A DNA stretch of 64,000 nt from Chaera sp964544355 (GCA_964544355.1 CAZJAI010000001.1:224288-288287), one strand, 5' to 3'. Numbered from the stretch's first letter, positions 26,288 through 35,037 are shown. The notes: generated by a model not told the origin, from the letters alone. Numbers and translations are program-made.

Positions 26288-29200
26288 TTAGCCGACCAGG
26301 TCTTTTTCGAAGGCCAAGATACCGCTGAAGCCGCTTTTATAGGCGGACGTATCGGGCCAGTTCTGGGTGATAATCCGCTGCCAGACGGCCGAAAGCAGTT
26401 TCTTAAACCGCTCGTATTCCTGATCGTCATAAGCGTAGGTCAGGCAGACGGCCCGGCCGTTGGCGTCCGGCCGGACGAACTCTATCGCCGCCTGATTAAC
26501 CGCATAGCCGGCGAAGTCGCGCGAAGATTCTACCAGCAGTTTGTAAAACATCAACTGCAGGCGGTAAAAGTGCAGCTTTAGCTTGTCGTTCGCGTTGGCG
26601 GCCCGCCAGCCAGCCAGCGGTTTGCCGGTTTTGTAATCGGTTATTTTGATGGTTTTGGCGGCCCGGTCAATCTCCATAACGTCGATTTTGCCGGTCAGCC
26701 GGACTTCACTCAGACGCGAATTCTGCCTGGAAAAATCGCGCTCGGCCAGTTGGTTGGGACTGAAGCTTGCGTAGCGCCTGTTCAGGTATTGCCCAAGCAG
26801 CTGGGCGCCGGTTTTCGACATGCCCGCCAGCTCCTTCGGCGGGAGGGCGCATTGGGCCAGATTGGCCTGGAACGCTTCGATAACCTTGGCCTTGGGCAAC
26901 CGCCGGCCGGTGGAGCCAAGGTGTAAGTGAGCTTCTTTTAATGCGGCGTGCACGGCGATGCCGAAGGCCAGCTCCGGCGTGGGAGCTTTGGGAAATTTTA
27001 AGAGATGGCGCAGTAAAAATTCCTTGGGGCCGCCCGTGCTCAGGTTTAAAAAGCTTTCCAGGTGGGTGGCGCTGATCGAGTAGCCGGCCAGGCGCGGTTC
27101 CAGCTGGTCGGCCAGACTGGTCGGCGGCGGCTCGATTAGCTCCCCCAGCCAGCCGGTGCGGCTGGCTCTCACGGCTTCGGCCGGCGGCTTTTCGGTGTCA
27201 GCAACTAGCTGTAGCTCAGGCGTCAGCTTGGCTGCTACCAGGTAAGCGGTCAGATCGCTGATTTTACCGCTGGGTTCCAGTTTCTTGTGATAAGTCATCT
27301 GCAGGCAGCTGCGGCTGCGGGTCATGGCGACGTACAGCAGTCTCAACCGCTCGTCGTCGCTGTCCCCGGCCGGCATTACCGGTAGATTTTTCGGCAGCGG
27401 CACGCGGCTTGAATTGGTCGGGCGGCGGGAGCTTCCCCAAATGTTGTCGTTAAGGTTGGTAATAAACACGTATTCAAACTCCAGGCCTTTGGACTGGTGG
27501 GCAGTCATCAGGTTGATCAGCCGGCGGTCGGGGCCGGTCTCCTCCATTGGGCTGCCGTTGATTGGTATGCCCAGACCGGCGCTCTGATAAGCCTCCAAGG
27601 TGCTCTGAAAATCGGCTAGCTTTAGTTGTCCGGCGGTTTCTTCGCCCAGGCGGCGGCGGACGCGGGAGCGTACGCTAACTAAGGCGTCTAGCGCCCGCAG
27701 GTACTGACTGGCCGCCTGGTCGCGGTCGGTTTGGTTGAAATAATAGCCGCCCAGCGGCGACGCCATGCCGTCGCGCGGTAGCTCTGCTTCCAGCCCGTCA
27801 GCCGGCCCGATCAGCAGGTCGAGACAGAGTTCCATCGGCCAGCGGCGGGCTTTGGGAACCGTCTCGGCCAGCCAGCGGCCAATCCGGCGCTGCGTTTCGT
27901 CCGCGGAGTCCAGAATCAGCTGCAGCCAGGGCGTTTTCTGCCGCCAGGCCTTCAGGCTGAGCTTAAACAGCTCCGCCGGATCCAGCTCAAAAGCCGGATG
28001 GGCCAGCAGTTCGGCAATCAGTTCGTCGGCTTTGGTGTGGTTGCCTCCGGCTATGGCCAGCAGAGTTCGCGAGATTAGCAAGAGGTCGTTAATCAGCGGA
28101 TGGGCCAGAGCGTCGTCCTGGCGCTGGTAGTAAACCGGCGTGCCCTGGCGGTAAAAATAGGCGGCTAAGCGCTTAATTTCGTCGTGCTTGCGGCTGATCA
28201 CGGCGATCTGGCCCGGGCTAACGTCCTGGCTTAACAACTTGGTGACCTGCCGGCTGACCCAGTCGTATTCCTGGTGAGGGGTGTCAAAACCGCGCAGCTC
28301 AACCTGCGGTGCCGTTGGCCGGTAATTGGCCCTAAGCTGTTTGTTAATGTACGCCAGGCGTCCCTCCAGCCTGTCCTGTCCCTGGGTAATAATCTGCCTG
28401 GCCACTTGAAGGATGGTATCGGCGGAGCGGTAATTCTCCCTGAGCACTACGGTTTTGACGTCTCGATAGGTTTGATTAAAGGTTAAAATGTTGCTGATCT
28501 CGGCGCCCTGAAAGGAGTAAATAGCCTGGTCGTCGTCGCCGACCACCATGATGTTGGGGCGGCCTTCGTTAACTGGGTTGTCGCCCAGAGCCTGGATCAG
28601 TCTGAGTTGCGAGCCGTTGGTGTCTTGAAACTCGTCCACCATGACGTACAAAAACTGTTCCTGTAGGTTGTAGCGCAGGTCTGGGTGCCTGTCCACGGCC
28701 GCTAAAACCTCCAAAATCATATCGTCGAAATCGTAGTTGCCGCGGCGGCGCAGCTGGTCTAAATAGGCGCGGTAGATGTTAGCCAGCGAGCGCAAGCTGG
28801 CCGCGTGGCGGCTCTCCTTCAGGCGCAGGCTGGCCGTTTCGTCCTTTTCCAGCCAGCGGTATTTCCAGGCGGACAGCGGTTTGGCGGATTTTAGCTCGGC
28901 CGCCTGCTCCAGGGCCCTGTTTAGTTCGGCGGCCATCACTTTGCCCAGTGGCGGATAAATTTTTTGTTCAATCTCGGATGCCTGCTTGGACAACTCGGCC
29001 AGCTGGCTCGGCAGCCCGGCCAGAGTGTCCAGTTTCTTGGCGTTAAGCCGGGACGGCCAGATTCTCTCAAGCAACGGCTCGGTTGTTTCGGCGAATCGCA
29101 GGTTGTCGCTAACGATTTTTAAAAATTCGTCCGGGCTCAGGCCGGCGCGTTTTAACGCTGATATGGCCGAGCGTATGCTTTTGATGGCCTCGCTGTCGTC

Positions 29201-29629
29201 TGACGACGCCGCGTAACGCAAAGGGTCTCCCACGGGCAAGTTTTTGATAATCTGTTGCAATATCTCGAAAGTAACCAGTTCGTCGGCCGGGCTGACCTGA
29301 CGGCCGTCATAAAAAAATTCCGGATGGGCGTTGATAATCTCGCTGCCAAAATTGTGAAAAGTATGTACGGCAATTTTATAGGCCTCCGCCCCGGCCAGGC
29401 TGTACAGCCGCTCGCGCATGGCCCTGGCGCCGCTTTCGGTGAAAGTCAGACATAAAATATTGGCGGGCAGAGAATCGGTGCTTTTTAAAATGTTGGCCGC
29501 CCGCATGGCCAGCACCTCGGTCTTGCCGGTGCCCGGCCCGGCTACCACCATCATCGGTCCCTCGATGGTGTCAACCGCCTCTTTCTGAGCGCTGTTTAAC
29601 TGTTCGTAGCGCCGACTGTATTCGTTCAT
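26288..29629 (-). CDS. UvrD/PcrA-family helicase fused to a RecB-type nuclease
   Basis: Superfamily 1A 3'-5' DNA helicase of 1113 residues with a C-terminal PD-(D/E)XK nuclease. Helicase motifs: QKEAVDTIEGPMMVVAGPGTGKTEVLA (Q motif and Walker A), LCLTFTESGARAM, FDDMILEVL, VDEFQDTNGSQLRLIQAL (motif II), VVGDDDQAIYSFQGA (motif III) and LLYVAMTRSRSCL (motif VI). The nuclease core is TGKIDVMEIDRAAKTIKITDYKTGK (Asp...DYK). The layout is like AddA/AdnB/RecB, suggesting double-strand-end processing; the partner subunit is not in the window. TAGAAT (minus, 29638-29643) lies 8 nt before the ATG at 29629. Confidence 0.92.
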   Translation of the reverse strand: MNEYSRRYEQLNSAQKEAVDTIEGPMMVVAGPGTGKTEVLAMRAANILKSTDSLPANILCLTFTESGARAMRERLYSLAGAEAYKIAVHTFHNFGSEIINAHPEFFYDGRQVSPADELVTFEILQQIIKNLPVGDPLRYAASSDDSEAIKSIRSAISALKRAGLSPDEFLKIVSDNLRFAETTEPLLERIWPSRLNAKKLDTLAGLPSQLAELSKQASEIEQKIYPPLGKVMAAELNRALEQAAELKSAKPLSAWKYRWLEKDETASLRLKESRHAASLRSLANIYRAYLDQLRRRGNYDFDDMILEVLAAVDRHPDLRYNLQEQFLYVMVDEFQDTNGSQLRLIQALGDNPVNEGRPNIMVVGDDDQAIYSFQGAEISNILTFNQTYRDVKTVVLRENYRSADTILQVARQIITQGQDRLEGRLAYINKQLRANYRPTAPQVELRGFDTPHQEYDWVSRQVTKLLSQDVSPGQIAVISRKHDEIKRLAAYFYRQGTPVYYQRQDDALAHPLINDLLLISRTLLAIAGGNHTKADELIAELLAHPAFELDPAELFKLSLKAWRQKTPWLQLILDSADETQRRIGRWLAETVPKARRWPMELCLDLLIGPADGLEAELPRDGMASPLGGYYFNQTDRDQAASQYLRALDALVSVRSRVRRRLGEETAGQLKLADFQSTLEAYQSAGLGIPINGSPMEETGPDRRLINLMTAHQSKGLEFEYVFITNLNDNIWGSSRRPTNSSRVPLPKNLPVMPAGDSDDERLRLLYVAMTRSRSCLQMTYHKKLEPSGKISDLTAYLVAAKLTPELQLVADTEKPPAEAVRASRTGWLGELIEPPPTSLADQLEPRLAGYSISATHLESFLNLSTGGPKEFLLRHLLKFPKAPTPELAFGIAVHAALKEAHLHLGSTGRRLPKAKVIEAFQANLAQCALPPKELAGMSKTGAQLLGQYLNRRYASFSPNQLAERDFSRQNSRLSEVRLTGKIDVMEIDRAAKTIKITDYKTGKPLAGWRAANANDKLKLHFYRLQLMFYKLLVESSRDFAGYAVNQAAIEFVRPDANGRAVCLTYAYDDQEYERFKKLLSAVWQRIITQNWPDTSAYKSGFSGILAFEKDLVG

Positions 29630-29705
29630 CACCTTACATTCTACACGAGAAAAATCACGCGCCTGCCCAGTCGAGTTGAAACAGACGTGAAAGCCAAAGT
29701 TGCTA

Positions 29706-29733
29706 TTGCCCGTCGGCTAAACTGTTCTACAAT
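29706..29733 (+). promoter_or_regulatory. Promoter of the 164-aa hypothetical gene, leaderless type
   Basis: TTGCCC (29706-29711), a 16-bp spacer and TACAAT (29728-29733), with 8 nt to the ATG at 29742. No Shine-Dalgarno can fit, so a leaderless mRNA is predicted. Confidence 0.65.
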
Positions 29734-29741
29734 TAGGTTAA

Positions 29742-30236
29742 ATGAACGACGAAATCTACAACGATATCGGTCTGGAGCAGATTTTGCGCGATAATTTTTC
29801 TCTTGAGCTAAACGTGCGCAGGGTGGTTTTGCGTGATGCGCCGGTATCGCGCTCGGCTGCCGCTACCGTATTCATGGATGACCGCAACGGGCTATACGTT
29901 TACGTTGCCGCCAAGGGTCAGCAGCTACTCGACGACGTTGCCAAAATAGTTTCCCGCATGGGGCTGGAGGCCGAGCGTTTTATGCCGCCCGAAGGCGATA
30001 GCGATTACTTCGACGCTATCGGCCGCGAGAGGTTTAAGGACATGTTTCCCGGTCGGACGCCGCATAGTGAGGACGACATCCGTTATTATAAGAAACTGGC
30101 GCCGTACAACCCGGCGCTGATTAAGGTAGGTGCCGTTAAAACCGGCGAGATCAAGCGGTTCGACGCCGAGCTGGGCCAGTGGCGGGTGGCGGCCCATTTT
30201 TCCTATCGCAAGGTGCGCCCGCTGAGCAAGGCTTAA
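29742..30236 (+). CDS. Hypothetical protein (164 aa)
   Basis: Not recognised. Soluble protein with an N-terminal alpha/beta part (NDEIYNDIGLEQILRDNF, then ATVFMDDRNGLYVYVAAKG) and a basic C-terminal half with DIRYYKKLAPYNPALIKV. No catalytic motif seen. It sits between the helicase-nuclease, transcribed away, and tRNA-Gln, and has its own leaderless promoter, so it is a real single-gene unit. Confidence 0.7.
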   Translation: MNDEIYNDIGLEQILRDNFSLELNVRRVVLRDAPVSRSAAATVFMDDRNGLYVYVAAKGQQLLDDVAKIVSRMGLEAERFMPPEGDSDYFDAIGRERFKDMFPGRTPHSEDDIRYYKKLAPYNPALIKVGAVKTGEIKRFDAELGQWRVAAHFSYRKVRPLSKA

Positions 30237-30303
30237 ACAGCTGACTGCCGCCGGCGCCATTAGACCGCTGCAAGGCCATTTGTTATACTATCCCCTGCCC
30301 TAT

Positions 30304-30379
30304 TGGGGAGTCGCCAAGCGGTAAAGGCACCGGGTTTTGGTCCCGGCATACGGGGGTTCGAATCCCTCCTCCCCAGCCA
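30304..30379 (+). tRNA. tRNA-Gln (anticodon TTG)
   Basis: Acceptor TGGGGAG pairs with CTCCCCA, the discriminator is G and the CCA is encoded. Anticodon stem CCGGG/CCCGG encloses the loop TTTTGGT, giving anticodon TTG. The T-loop TTCGAATC and D-loop AGCGGTAAAG are normal. Confidence 0.97.
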
Positions 30380-30430
30380 AGTAGTATTTTCAAGCTTCGT
30401 TCAACAACTGCAGCCAAGAGAAATTTTCGA

Positions 30431-31156
30431 TCAAACTAGACGGGTCAAAACGAGCATAAGGGCGACGCCAATGATAGTTAGGCTGAGGTTGAAGGCGGAC
30501 GCTTTTTTGGTGTGGGCCTGGGGCATGATGCTGCCGCTGGCAATATACATTAGCACGCCGGCGAAAAATCCCAGATAAACGGCTAGTACCGACTGCGGCA
30601 GCGCGACCACAAAGCTAGATAGCCCGCCGAGTATCGGAAAAACAATCACCGCGGCCAGCAGTTTTTTAATTCTTGGCAGTCTGTTTTTGTGAAACAGCAT
30701 GTAATTCGTCGTGTCGAAGCCATCGGCGAAACGGTGTCCGATAACCGCCAAGGCTATCGCCGCGCCTACCGACGGGCTGACCTGAAAGCCGACGCCGATA
30801 CTCAAGCCGTCCAAGAAGCTGTGCCCTATAATGGCGCCAGCCCGGACTTCTCCCAACAGCGGATGGCGATGCGGTCCGTATTGTTTCTCGTCGGCCAAAT
30901 GCAGCAGAATGTATTTTTCAATGGCGTGAAAAAGCAAAAATCCGCCGACGAATAAAGCCATCGGCCAGACTGGATCCAGCCCGTTCTTGACAGCCAGATC
31001 GAATATCTCGGGCAGCAAGCCGAACACCACCAGGCCAAGCACCAGGCCTGAGGTCAGGGCCATGGCCGCTGGCAACTTATTTCTGTTTTTAATTGCCACG
31101 AAACCGCCAATCAGCGCGGCCAAAGACGCGGCCAGAGTCAAAAACAACACAATCAT
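30431..31156 (-). CDS. ZIP-family divalent metal transporter
   Basis: About seven to eight transmembrane helices in 241 residues. Helix 4 has IIGHSFLDGLSIGVGF and helix 5 has VIGHRFADGFDTTNY, the paired His/Asp metal-binding motifs of the ZIP family (usually HN.PEG in helix 4 and HEIPEG-like in helix 5; here both carry DG). Likely imports Zn2+, Fe2+ or Mn2+. ATG at 31156 is chosen: TATAAT (minus, 31163-31168) lies 6 nt before it and TTGCCG (31187-31192) is 18 bp further up, so the mRNA is probably leaderless. Separate from the thiol-redox operon upstream. Confidence 0.88.
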   Translation of the reverse strand: MIVLFLTLAASLAALIGGFVAIKNRNKLPAAMALTSGLVLGLVVFGLLPEIFDLAVKNGLDPVWPMALFVGGFLLFHAIEKYILLHLADEKQYGPHRHPLLGEVRAGAIIGHSFLDGLSIGVGFQVSPSVGAAIALAVIGHRFADGFDTTNYMLFHKNRLPRIKKLLAAVIVFPILGGLSSFVVALPQSVLAVYLGFFAGVLMYIASGSIMPQAHTKKASAFNLSLTIIGVALMLVLTRLV

Positions 31157-31219
31157 CTTGTGATTATATGGCAAAACGCCCGGGCCCGGCAAATTGAGCC
31201 GCTGTCCCCGCCGAGCTGC

Positions 31220-31795
31220 TTAAAACCGAGCCAGCTCGTCTATAATCAACTGATTGCGCACGCCCATTTGCGGATCGTCTTTGGTGTAGCGGACTATGCC
31301 GTTGCCGTCGATGATCACGAACGTATGCCCCGGCTTTACGCCCGGGTGCATACTTGAAGCCAGCGACACCATGCCGTATTGTCTGGAAACGGACGCGTCG
31401 CCGTCTATCAAGATAGCGCCTTTGCCCAGTTCGGGCATTTTCTGCAGAGCGGTCTTCCAGGAATCCAGGCTATCAGTCACGATGCTGGCGCTGACTACCT
31501 GATCGTTATTAAGCTGGCCGTCGGAACCCAGCGCGGCCATCTGGTTCCAGCAGGCCGGGTAGCACATGATACCCTCGTTAAAGAACAGCACCACCTTTTT
31601 GCCCCGTAGGTTGTTCAGGCTGAATTGCCGGTCGTTAACGCTTGGTAGGCTAAAATTCGGCGCCGGTTTGCCAACCAGTCCGGCTAGTCCGCCGGCGGTC
31701 GCTAATGAGGACGCGTTCGGGTTTTGGCTCCTGCCAAAAGCCACGAAAGCCGCGAAAATTGCCACTAGCACCGCAATCGTAATCCATATTCTCAT
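31220..31795 (-). CDS. Membrane-tethered peroxiredoxin / redoxin (CxxxC)
   Basis: 191 residues: N-terminal transmembrane anchor at about 4-20, then an AhpC/TSA-type thioredoxin fold outside the membrane. KPAPNFSLPSVNDRQFSLNNLRGKKVVLFFNEGIMCYPACWNQM contains C78 and C82 in a C-Y-P-A-C arrangement at the peroxidatic position. Probably reduces peroxide or disulfides at the outer membrane face. Its ATG overlaps the ccdA stop by 4 nt, so electrons are probably delivered through CcdA. A redoxin for disulfide reduction rather than peroxide removal is also possible. Confidence 0.85.
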   Translation of the reverse strand: MRIWITIAVLVAIFAAFVAFGRSQNPNASSLATAGGLAGLVGKPAPNFSLPSVNDRQFSLNNLRGKKVVLFFNEGIMCYPACWNQMAALGSDGQLNNDQVVSASIVTDSLDSWKTALQKMPELGKGAILIDGDASVSRQYGMVSLASSMHPGVKPGHTFVIIDGNGIVRYTKDDPQMGVRNQLIIDELARF

Positions 31796-32682
31796 GGTTT
31801 AGTCTCCTGTTCTTGATCGTTTTTGTCCGGTCCTTTGGCTTGCAGGTAGGCCGTCCAGGCGATCAGCCCGAACACCGCCAAAAAGAACGCCGCCCAGGCC
31901 CAGTCGGGCACTAATCCGGTGAAGCGGTTGACCGATCGGGTAACCTGAGCGATCCAGATATTAATGTTAAGCTGGTATCCGGCGCTCAGGACTTCCGGCC
32001 CCTGCTTCGCGTAAAGCAGTATAAAAATGCCGACGATGATATACAGCACGCCGGAAATCAGGTACGACAAATGCACCGAAACCTTGCGCCCGAAAAGGCT
32101 ATATCGCACCACGCGCTTTAAGGATTGAAAACGCTCCAGCAATTTGGTTCGGTCTATAAAAATCGCCAGTATAAATAACGGCAGCACCATGCCGGTGACA
32201 AACGCCAGGGCGTAGATCAACCCGAGCGCCCACGAGCCGGGCAGGGCTGATAACGCCAGCACACCGGCCAGCACCGGCGCGCAACAGCTGGTGGCAACGC
32301 CAGACAGCACACCAAGCACGTACAAGGAACGGAAGTTGTGCCGCTTGCCGATCTTCGGCGTAACGTGAAACGGCAGCATGTACGATTTGCCCATCACCAA
32401 ACCAAGACCCAGCGCTATCATGAAAATTCCCCCGGCCGTAAAGAAAGCCCAGTGGTAGTCGCGCAGCAGGCCGCCCAGGCTAGCGATACCCAGGCCCAAA
32501 GGAAGAAACACTGTCAGCAGGCCCATATAGTAGACGAAAGTCATCAGGAATATTTTGGCCCGGCTGCGGAAGACCGAGGCCAGATAAGTCGGCAGCAGCA
32601 CGCCTATGCAGCACGGCGCGAACAGCGCCGCGAAGCCGGCCAAAAAAGCGGTAATCAAAGACGCCGTCGCCACAATGTCCAT
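31792..32682 (-). CDS. ccdA: CcdA/DsbD-type thiol electron transporter
   Basis: 296 residues with six to eight transmembrane helices. The two redox cysteine sites are in FAPCCIGVLLP (C24/C25) and ATSCCAPVLAG (C132/C133), both CC dyads followed by prolines, as in CcdA-like proteins. The family passes reducing equivalents from cytoplasmic thioredoxin to extracytoplasmic thiols. The C-terminal third adds one more helix and a charged tail (KGPDKNDQEQETKP). It abuts the upstream 144-aa gene directly and overlaps the peroxiredoxin gene. Confidence 0.9.
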   Translation of the reverse strand: MDIVATASLITAFLAGFAALFAPCCIGVLLPTYLASVFRSRAKIFLMTFVYYMGLLTVFLPLGLGIASLGGLLRDYHWAFFTAGGIFMIALGLGLVMGKSYMLPFHVTPKIGKRHNFRSLYVLGVLSGVATSCCAPVLAGVLALSALPGSWALGLIYALAFVTGMVLPLFILAIFIDRTKLLERFQSLKRVVRYSLFGRKVSVHLSYLISGVLYIIVGIFILLYAKQGPEVLSAGYQLNINIWIAQVTRSVNRFTGLVPDWAWAAFFLAVFGLIAWTAYLQAKGPDKNDQEQETKP

Positions 32683-33117
32683 TTATTCGTTCTCTTTCTG
32701 GCAACAGTTCATAACGGTATCGGTCAGCATTTTTTTGCCGGGATCGTCGCGGTAGGTGAATATTAACCACGCGGCCAACCATGTCAGCGCTGTCAGGAAA
32801 AACGCCGGTAAAACCACCCGTCCGGTTATCAGCCAGTAGGCCGCGGCGGCTAGCGTTAAAAAATACGGCAAAGTAAAGACGCGCAGAATGGCCGGTACGC
32901 GGCTTCGCAGTAGGTAATAACCGCCGGCGATACTCTGTCCCAGTAACAATCCCAGGAGCACTTGGTCATTAAAGTAGCCAGTTTTGCTTAAAACCAGTAG
33001 CCCGATCCAAACGCCGGCGACGCTTAAACAAATCGAGCAAACGGCTGTTTTCGAATATCCCCTAAAAATGACGGCGGCAACGAACAAGAGAATAATACCT
33101 AAGAAAACGTAAGCCAT
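32683..33117 (-). CDS. Four-helix membrane protein with CxxC motif
   Basis: 144 residues, about four transmembrane helices. A C27-S-I-C30 motif follows helix 1 (YSKTAVCSICLSVAGVW) and a CC pair ends the cytoplasmic tail (MNCCQKENE). Family not named with certainty. The cysteine pairs and its position as first gene of the CcdA-peroxiredoxin operon point to thiol redox work in the membrane, or metal binding. The stop codon directly precedes the ccdA ATG. The shared upstream region holds a CRP-type site. Confidence 0.7.
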   Translation of the reverse strand: MAYVFLGIILLFVAAVIFRGYSKTAVCSICLSVAGVWIGLLVLSKTGYFNDQVLLGLLLGQSIAGGYYLLRSRVPAILRVFTLPYFLTLAAAAYWLITGRVVLPAFFLTALTWLAAWLIFTYRDDPGKKMLTDTVMNCCQKENE

Positions 33118-33152
33118 CCGCTGAATAATAGCACGTCCGTGTTGGCGAACCA

Positions 33153-33166
33153 GTGATAAATGTCAC
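33153..33166. promoter_or_regulatory. CRP-family operator GTGA-N6-TCAC
   Basis: GTGA (33153-33156), TAAATG, TCAC (33163-33166) is a perfect core CRP-type half-site pair. It lies in the 122-bp region between the divergent thiol-redox operon and the cytochrome b gene. A CRP-family regulator with the matching R-E-x-x-x-R recognition helix is encoded just after cytochrome b. Confidence 0.7.
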
Positions 33167-33239
33167 GGAAAAATAGCGTGCGATCGGTTTAAGTGTAGCT
33201 TAGTTAGCAATCAATCCGCGAACAGGCTTAAAAGTAAAA

Positions 33240-34400
33240 ATGTTCAAAACACCAAACCCTTTTATTAAGGTACTGGACTATCCGGTGCCGTCTTACGCCA
33301 ATTCGATTTTGTACATGTTCGGCGGCATTAGCGCCGTGGCCTTTTTGATTCTTATAGCCACGGGAGTTTTTCTGACCCAGGTGTACAACCCTGTGCCGGA
33401 CGGCGCTCACGCCAGCATTATTAACGCCGTAACCACCGTTCCATTGGCCGATTTTGCGCGCAGCCTGCACTTTTGGACGGCCAGCCTGGTGGTTATCCTG
33501 CTTCTACTGCACGTGATCAGGGTTTTTGTTACGGGTTCTTACAAAAAACCAAGAAGACTAATCTGGCTGACCGGCGTAGCTCTGCTGGCGCTGACTGTAG
33601 TTTACATATTCATCGGCACCGTTTTGAAATGGGACCAGGAGGGCGTGGAGGCATTCGTTCACATGAAGGAGAGTTTTGAACTGTTTGGTATCAACCTTGG
33701 CCTAACCAATGGTGGCGTGCCGGTGATTACTCAACTGTACTCCTGGCATACCACCATTTTACTGCTGGCGCTGATTGGCTTGCTGGTTATACACATGGCA
33801 CTTATCAAGCTGCGGGGAATTTCTCCCAAGCCAATCAGGGGCGCCGTTGCCGCGCCGACGGCAGGTCGGGGCTACTCTAGCTTTTTGTCGCACCTGAAAA
33901 GACTGGCCGGATTCGGTTTGCTTTTTTTGGCAGTGGCCAGTCTGCTGGCCGTGGTCTTTCCGGCTCCTCTGGGGTATCCCGGCGATCTCGACCAGGAGGT
34001 TACCAAGCCGCTGTGGATGTTCTGGCCGTTTTTCGCTCTGGAGAACATTTTCGGCTTAAAGGGCCTACTGTTCGGATTGGCGGGATTTTTCCTGTTTTTA
34101 GCGGCCGTACCGTTTATCGATCGCACGCCTTATTTGCACTGGTCGAAGCGCAAATTCATTCTCGGTCTTGGCTCGGTGGTGCTAATCACTCTGGTAGGCC
34201 TGGCGGCTTATTCCAGGATATATCCGCCGACCGAACACATCGCCGTACCCGGCGGCAGCATGTCCAAAACCGCTACCGCGGGCAGTATGAATATTCCCCG
34301 CAAGCAGCTGCGCGGCGAAGCGCCTTATCTGTTGGTCGCGGTGGCAATTACGGGCGCAGCAGGGTTGGGGCTTACCTACCGGGTCAGGACGCGTCCTTGA
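33240..34400 (+). CDS. Cytochrome b (b6-type di-heme) membrane protein
   Basis: 386 residues, about nine transmembrane helices. Heme ligands are H77/H91 in helix B (LHFWTASLVVILLLLHV) and H170/H185 in helix D (SWHTTILLLALIGLLVIH). Spacing of 14 and 15 residues matches cytochrome b6 rather than mitochondrial cytochrome b (14/14). The C-terminal half resembles subunit IV fused on, but the quinol-site PEWY is PLWM (257-260), and there is no cysteine for heme cn. No Rieske protein or cytochrome c gene is in the window. Probably cycles quinone electrons in the membrane; the partner is unknown. Confidence 0.88.
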   Translation: MFKTPNPFIKVLDYPVPSYANSILYMFGGISAVAFLILIATGVFLTQVYNPVPDGAHASIINAVTTVPLADFARSLHFWTASLVVILLLLHVIRVFVTGSYKKPRRLIWLTGVALLALTVVYIFIGTVLKWDQEGVEAFVHMKESFELFGINLGLTNGGVPVITQLYSWHTTILLLALIGLLVIHMALIKLRGISPKPIRGAVAAPTAGRGYSSFLSHLKRLAGFGLLFLAVASLLAVVFPAPLGYPGDLDQEVTKPLWMFWPFFALENIFGLKGLLFGLAGFFLFLAAVPFIDRTPYLHWSKRKFILGLGSVVLITLVGLAAYSRIYPPTEHIAVPGGSMSKTATAGSMNIPRKQLRGEAPYLLVAVAITGAAGLGLTYRVRTRP

Positions 34401-35037
34401 CCATCACTTGCAGGCGGCGTATGTCGCGTATGACGAGCTTTTGGTTTTTCGAAGCAACCACTCCTTCTTGCGTTAGCCGCTCAATTTGTCGGCTGACCGT
34501 TTCGCGAACGGCCCCGACCCACGCGGCCATATCCTCGTGACTTAGCTTCAACTCTATCAGGCAGCCGTCCTTTTCCTGCTTGCCAAACTTTTGCGACAGA
34601 TAAAGCAGCAGCGAACAGACGCGCTGGTAGGCGTTTTGCGACGACAGCTGCTCTACCCGCAACATCAGTCCGGTAATGGCGTCGGCGAAGCGGCTGGTCA
34701 GATCGAACAGTACGTCCGGATTCTGTTTTAAGAATTCGGCCACCTCCCCCGCCGGCGCCCGGCGAGCCTCTACCTCGTTGTCCGCCCGGAAATAATGCTC
34801 GCACTTGCGTTTGCTTAAATAAAACATCATCGGAAAAAACGCCGGAGCTTTAAACAAATGCAAAGTCGTCTCTCTGTCGTTAGCCCCAATCTGATACATA
34901 CGGACGGTGCCACGTTGAATCCAAAATATGTCGGGAGTTTCCTTTTCAGCCCCCAGCAAGGCCTGGCCTCTATGCAGGCGGACGCGCGGATATATCCGGA
35001 AGAACCAATCGGTTTTTTGGAATATGGTTTTATTCAT
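34384..35037 (-). CDS. CRP/FNR-family transcriptional regulator
   Basis: 218 residues from the ATG at 35037 (an in-frame TTG lies 21 nt upstream). A cyclic-nucleotide-binding-like beta roll (residues about 10-115) with no FNR-type N-terminal cysteines, a dimer helix, then a winged HTH: LSHEDMAAWVGAVRETVSRQIERLTQEGVV. R, E and R of RETVSR match the CRP residues reading GTGA. The effector pocket lacks the RSA phosphate-binding motif of E. coli CRP (here RRAPAGEV), so the ligand is unknown. Convergent with, and overlapping by 17 nt, the cytochrome b gene it may control. Confidence 0.92.
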   Translation of the reverse strand: MNKTIFQKTDWFFRIYPRVRLHRGQALLGAEKETPDIFWIQRGTVRMYQIGANDRETTLHLFKAPAFFPMMFYLSKRKCEHYFRADNEVEARRAPAGEVAEFLKQNPDVLFDLTSRFADAITGLMLRVEQLSSQNAYQRVCSLLLYLSQKFGKQEKDGCLIELKLSHEDMAAWVGAVRETVSRQIERLTQEGVVASKNQKLVIRDIRRLQVMVKDAS

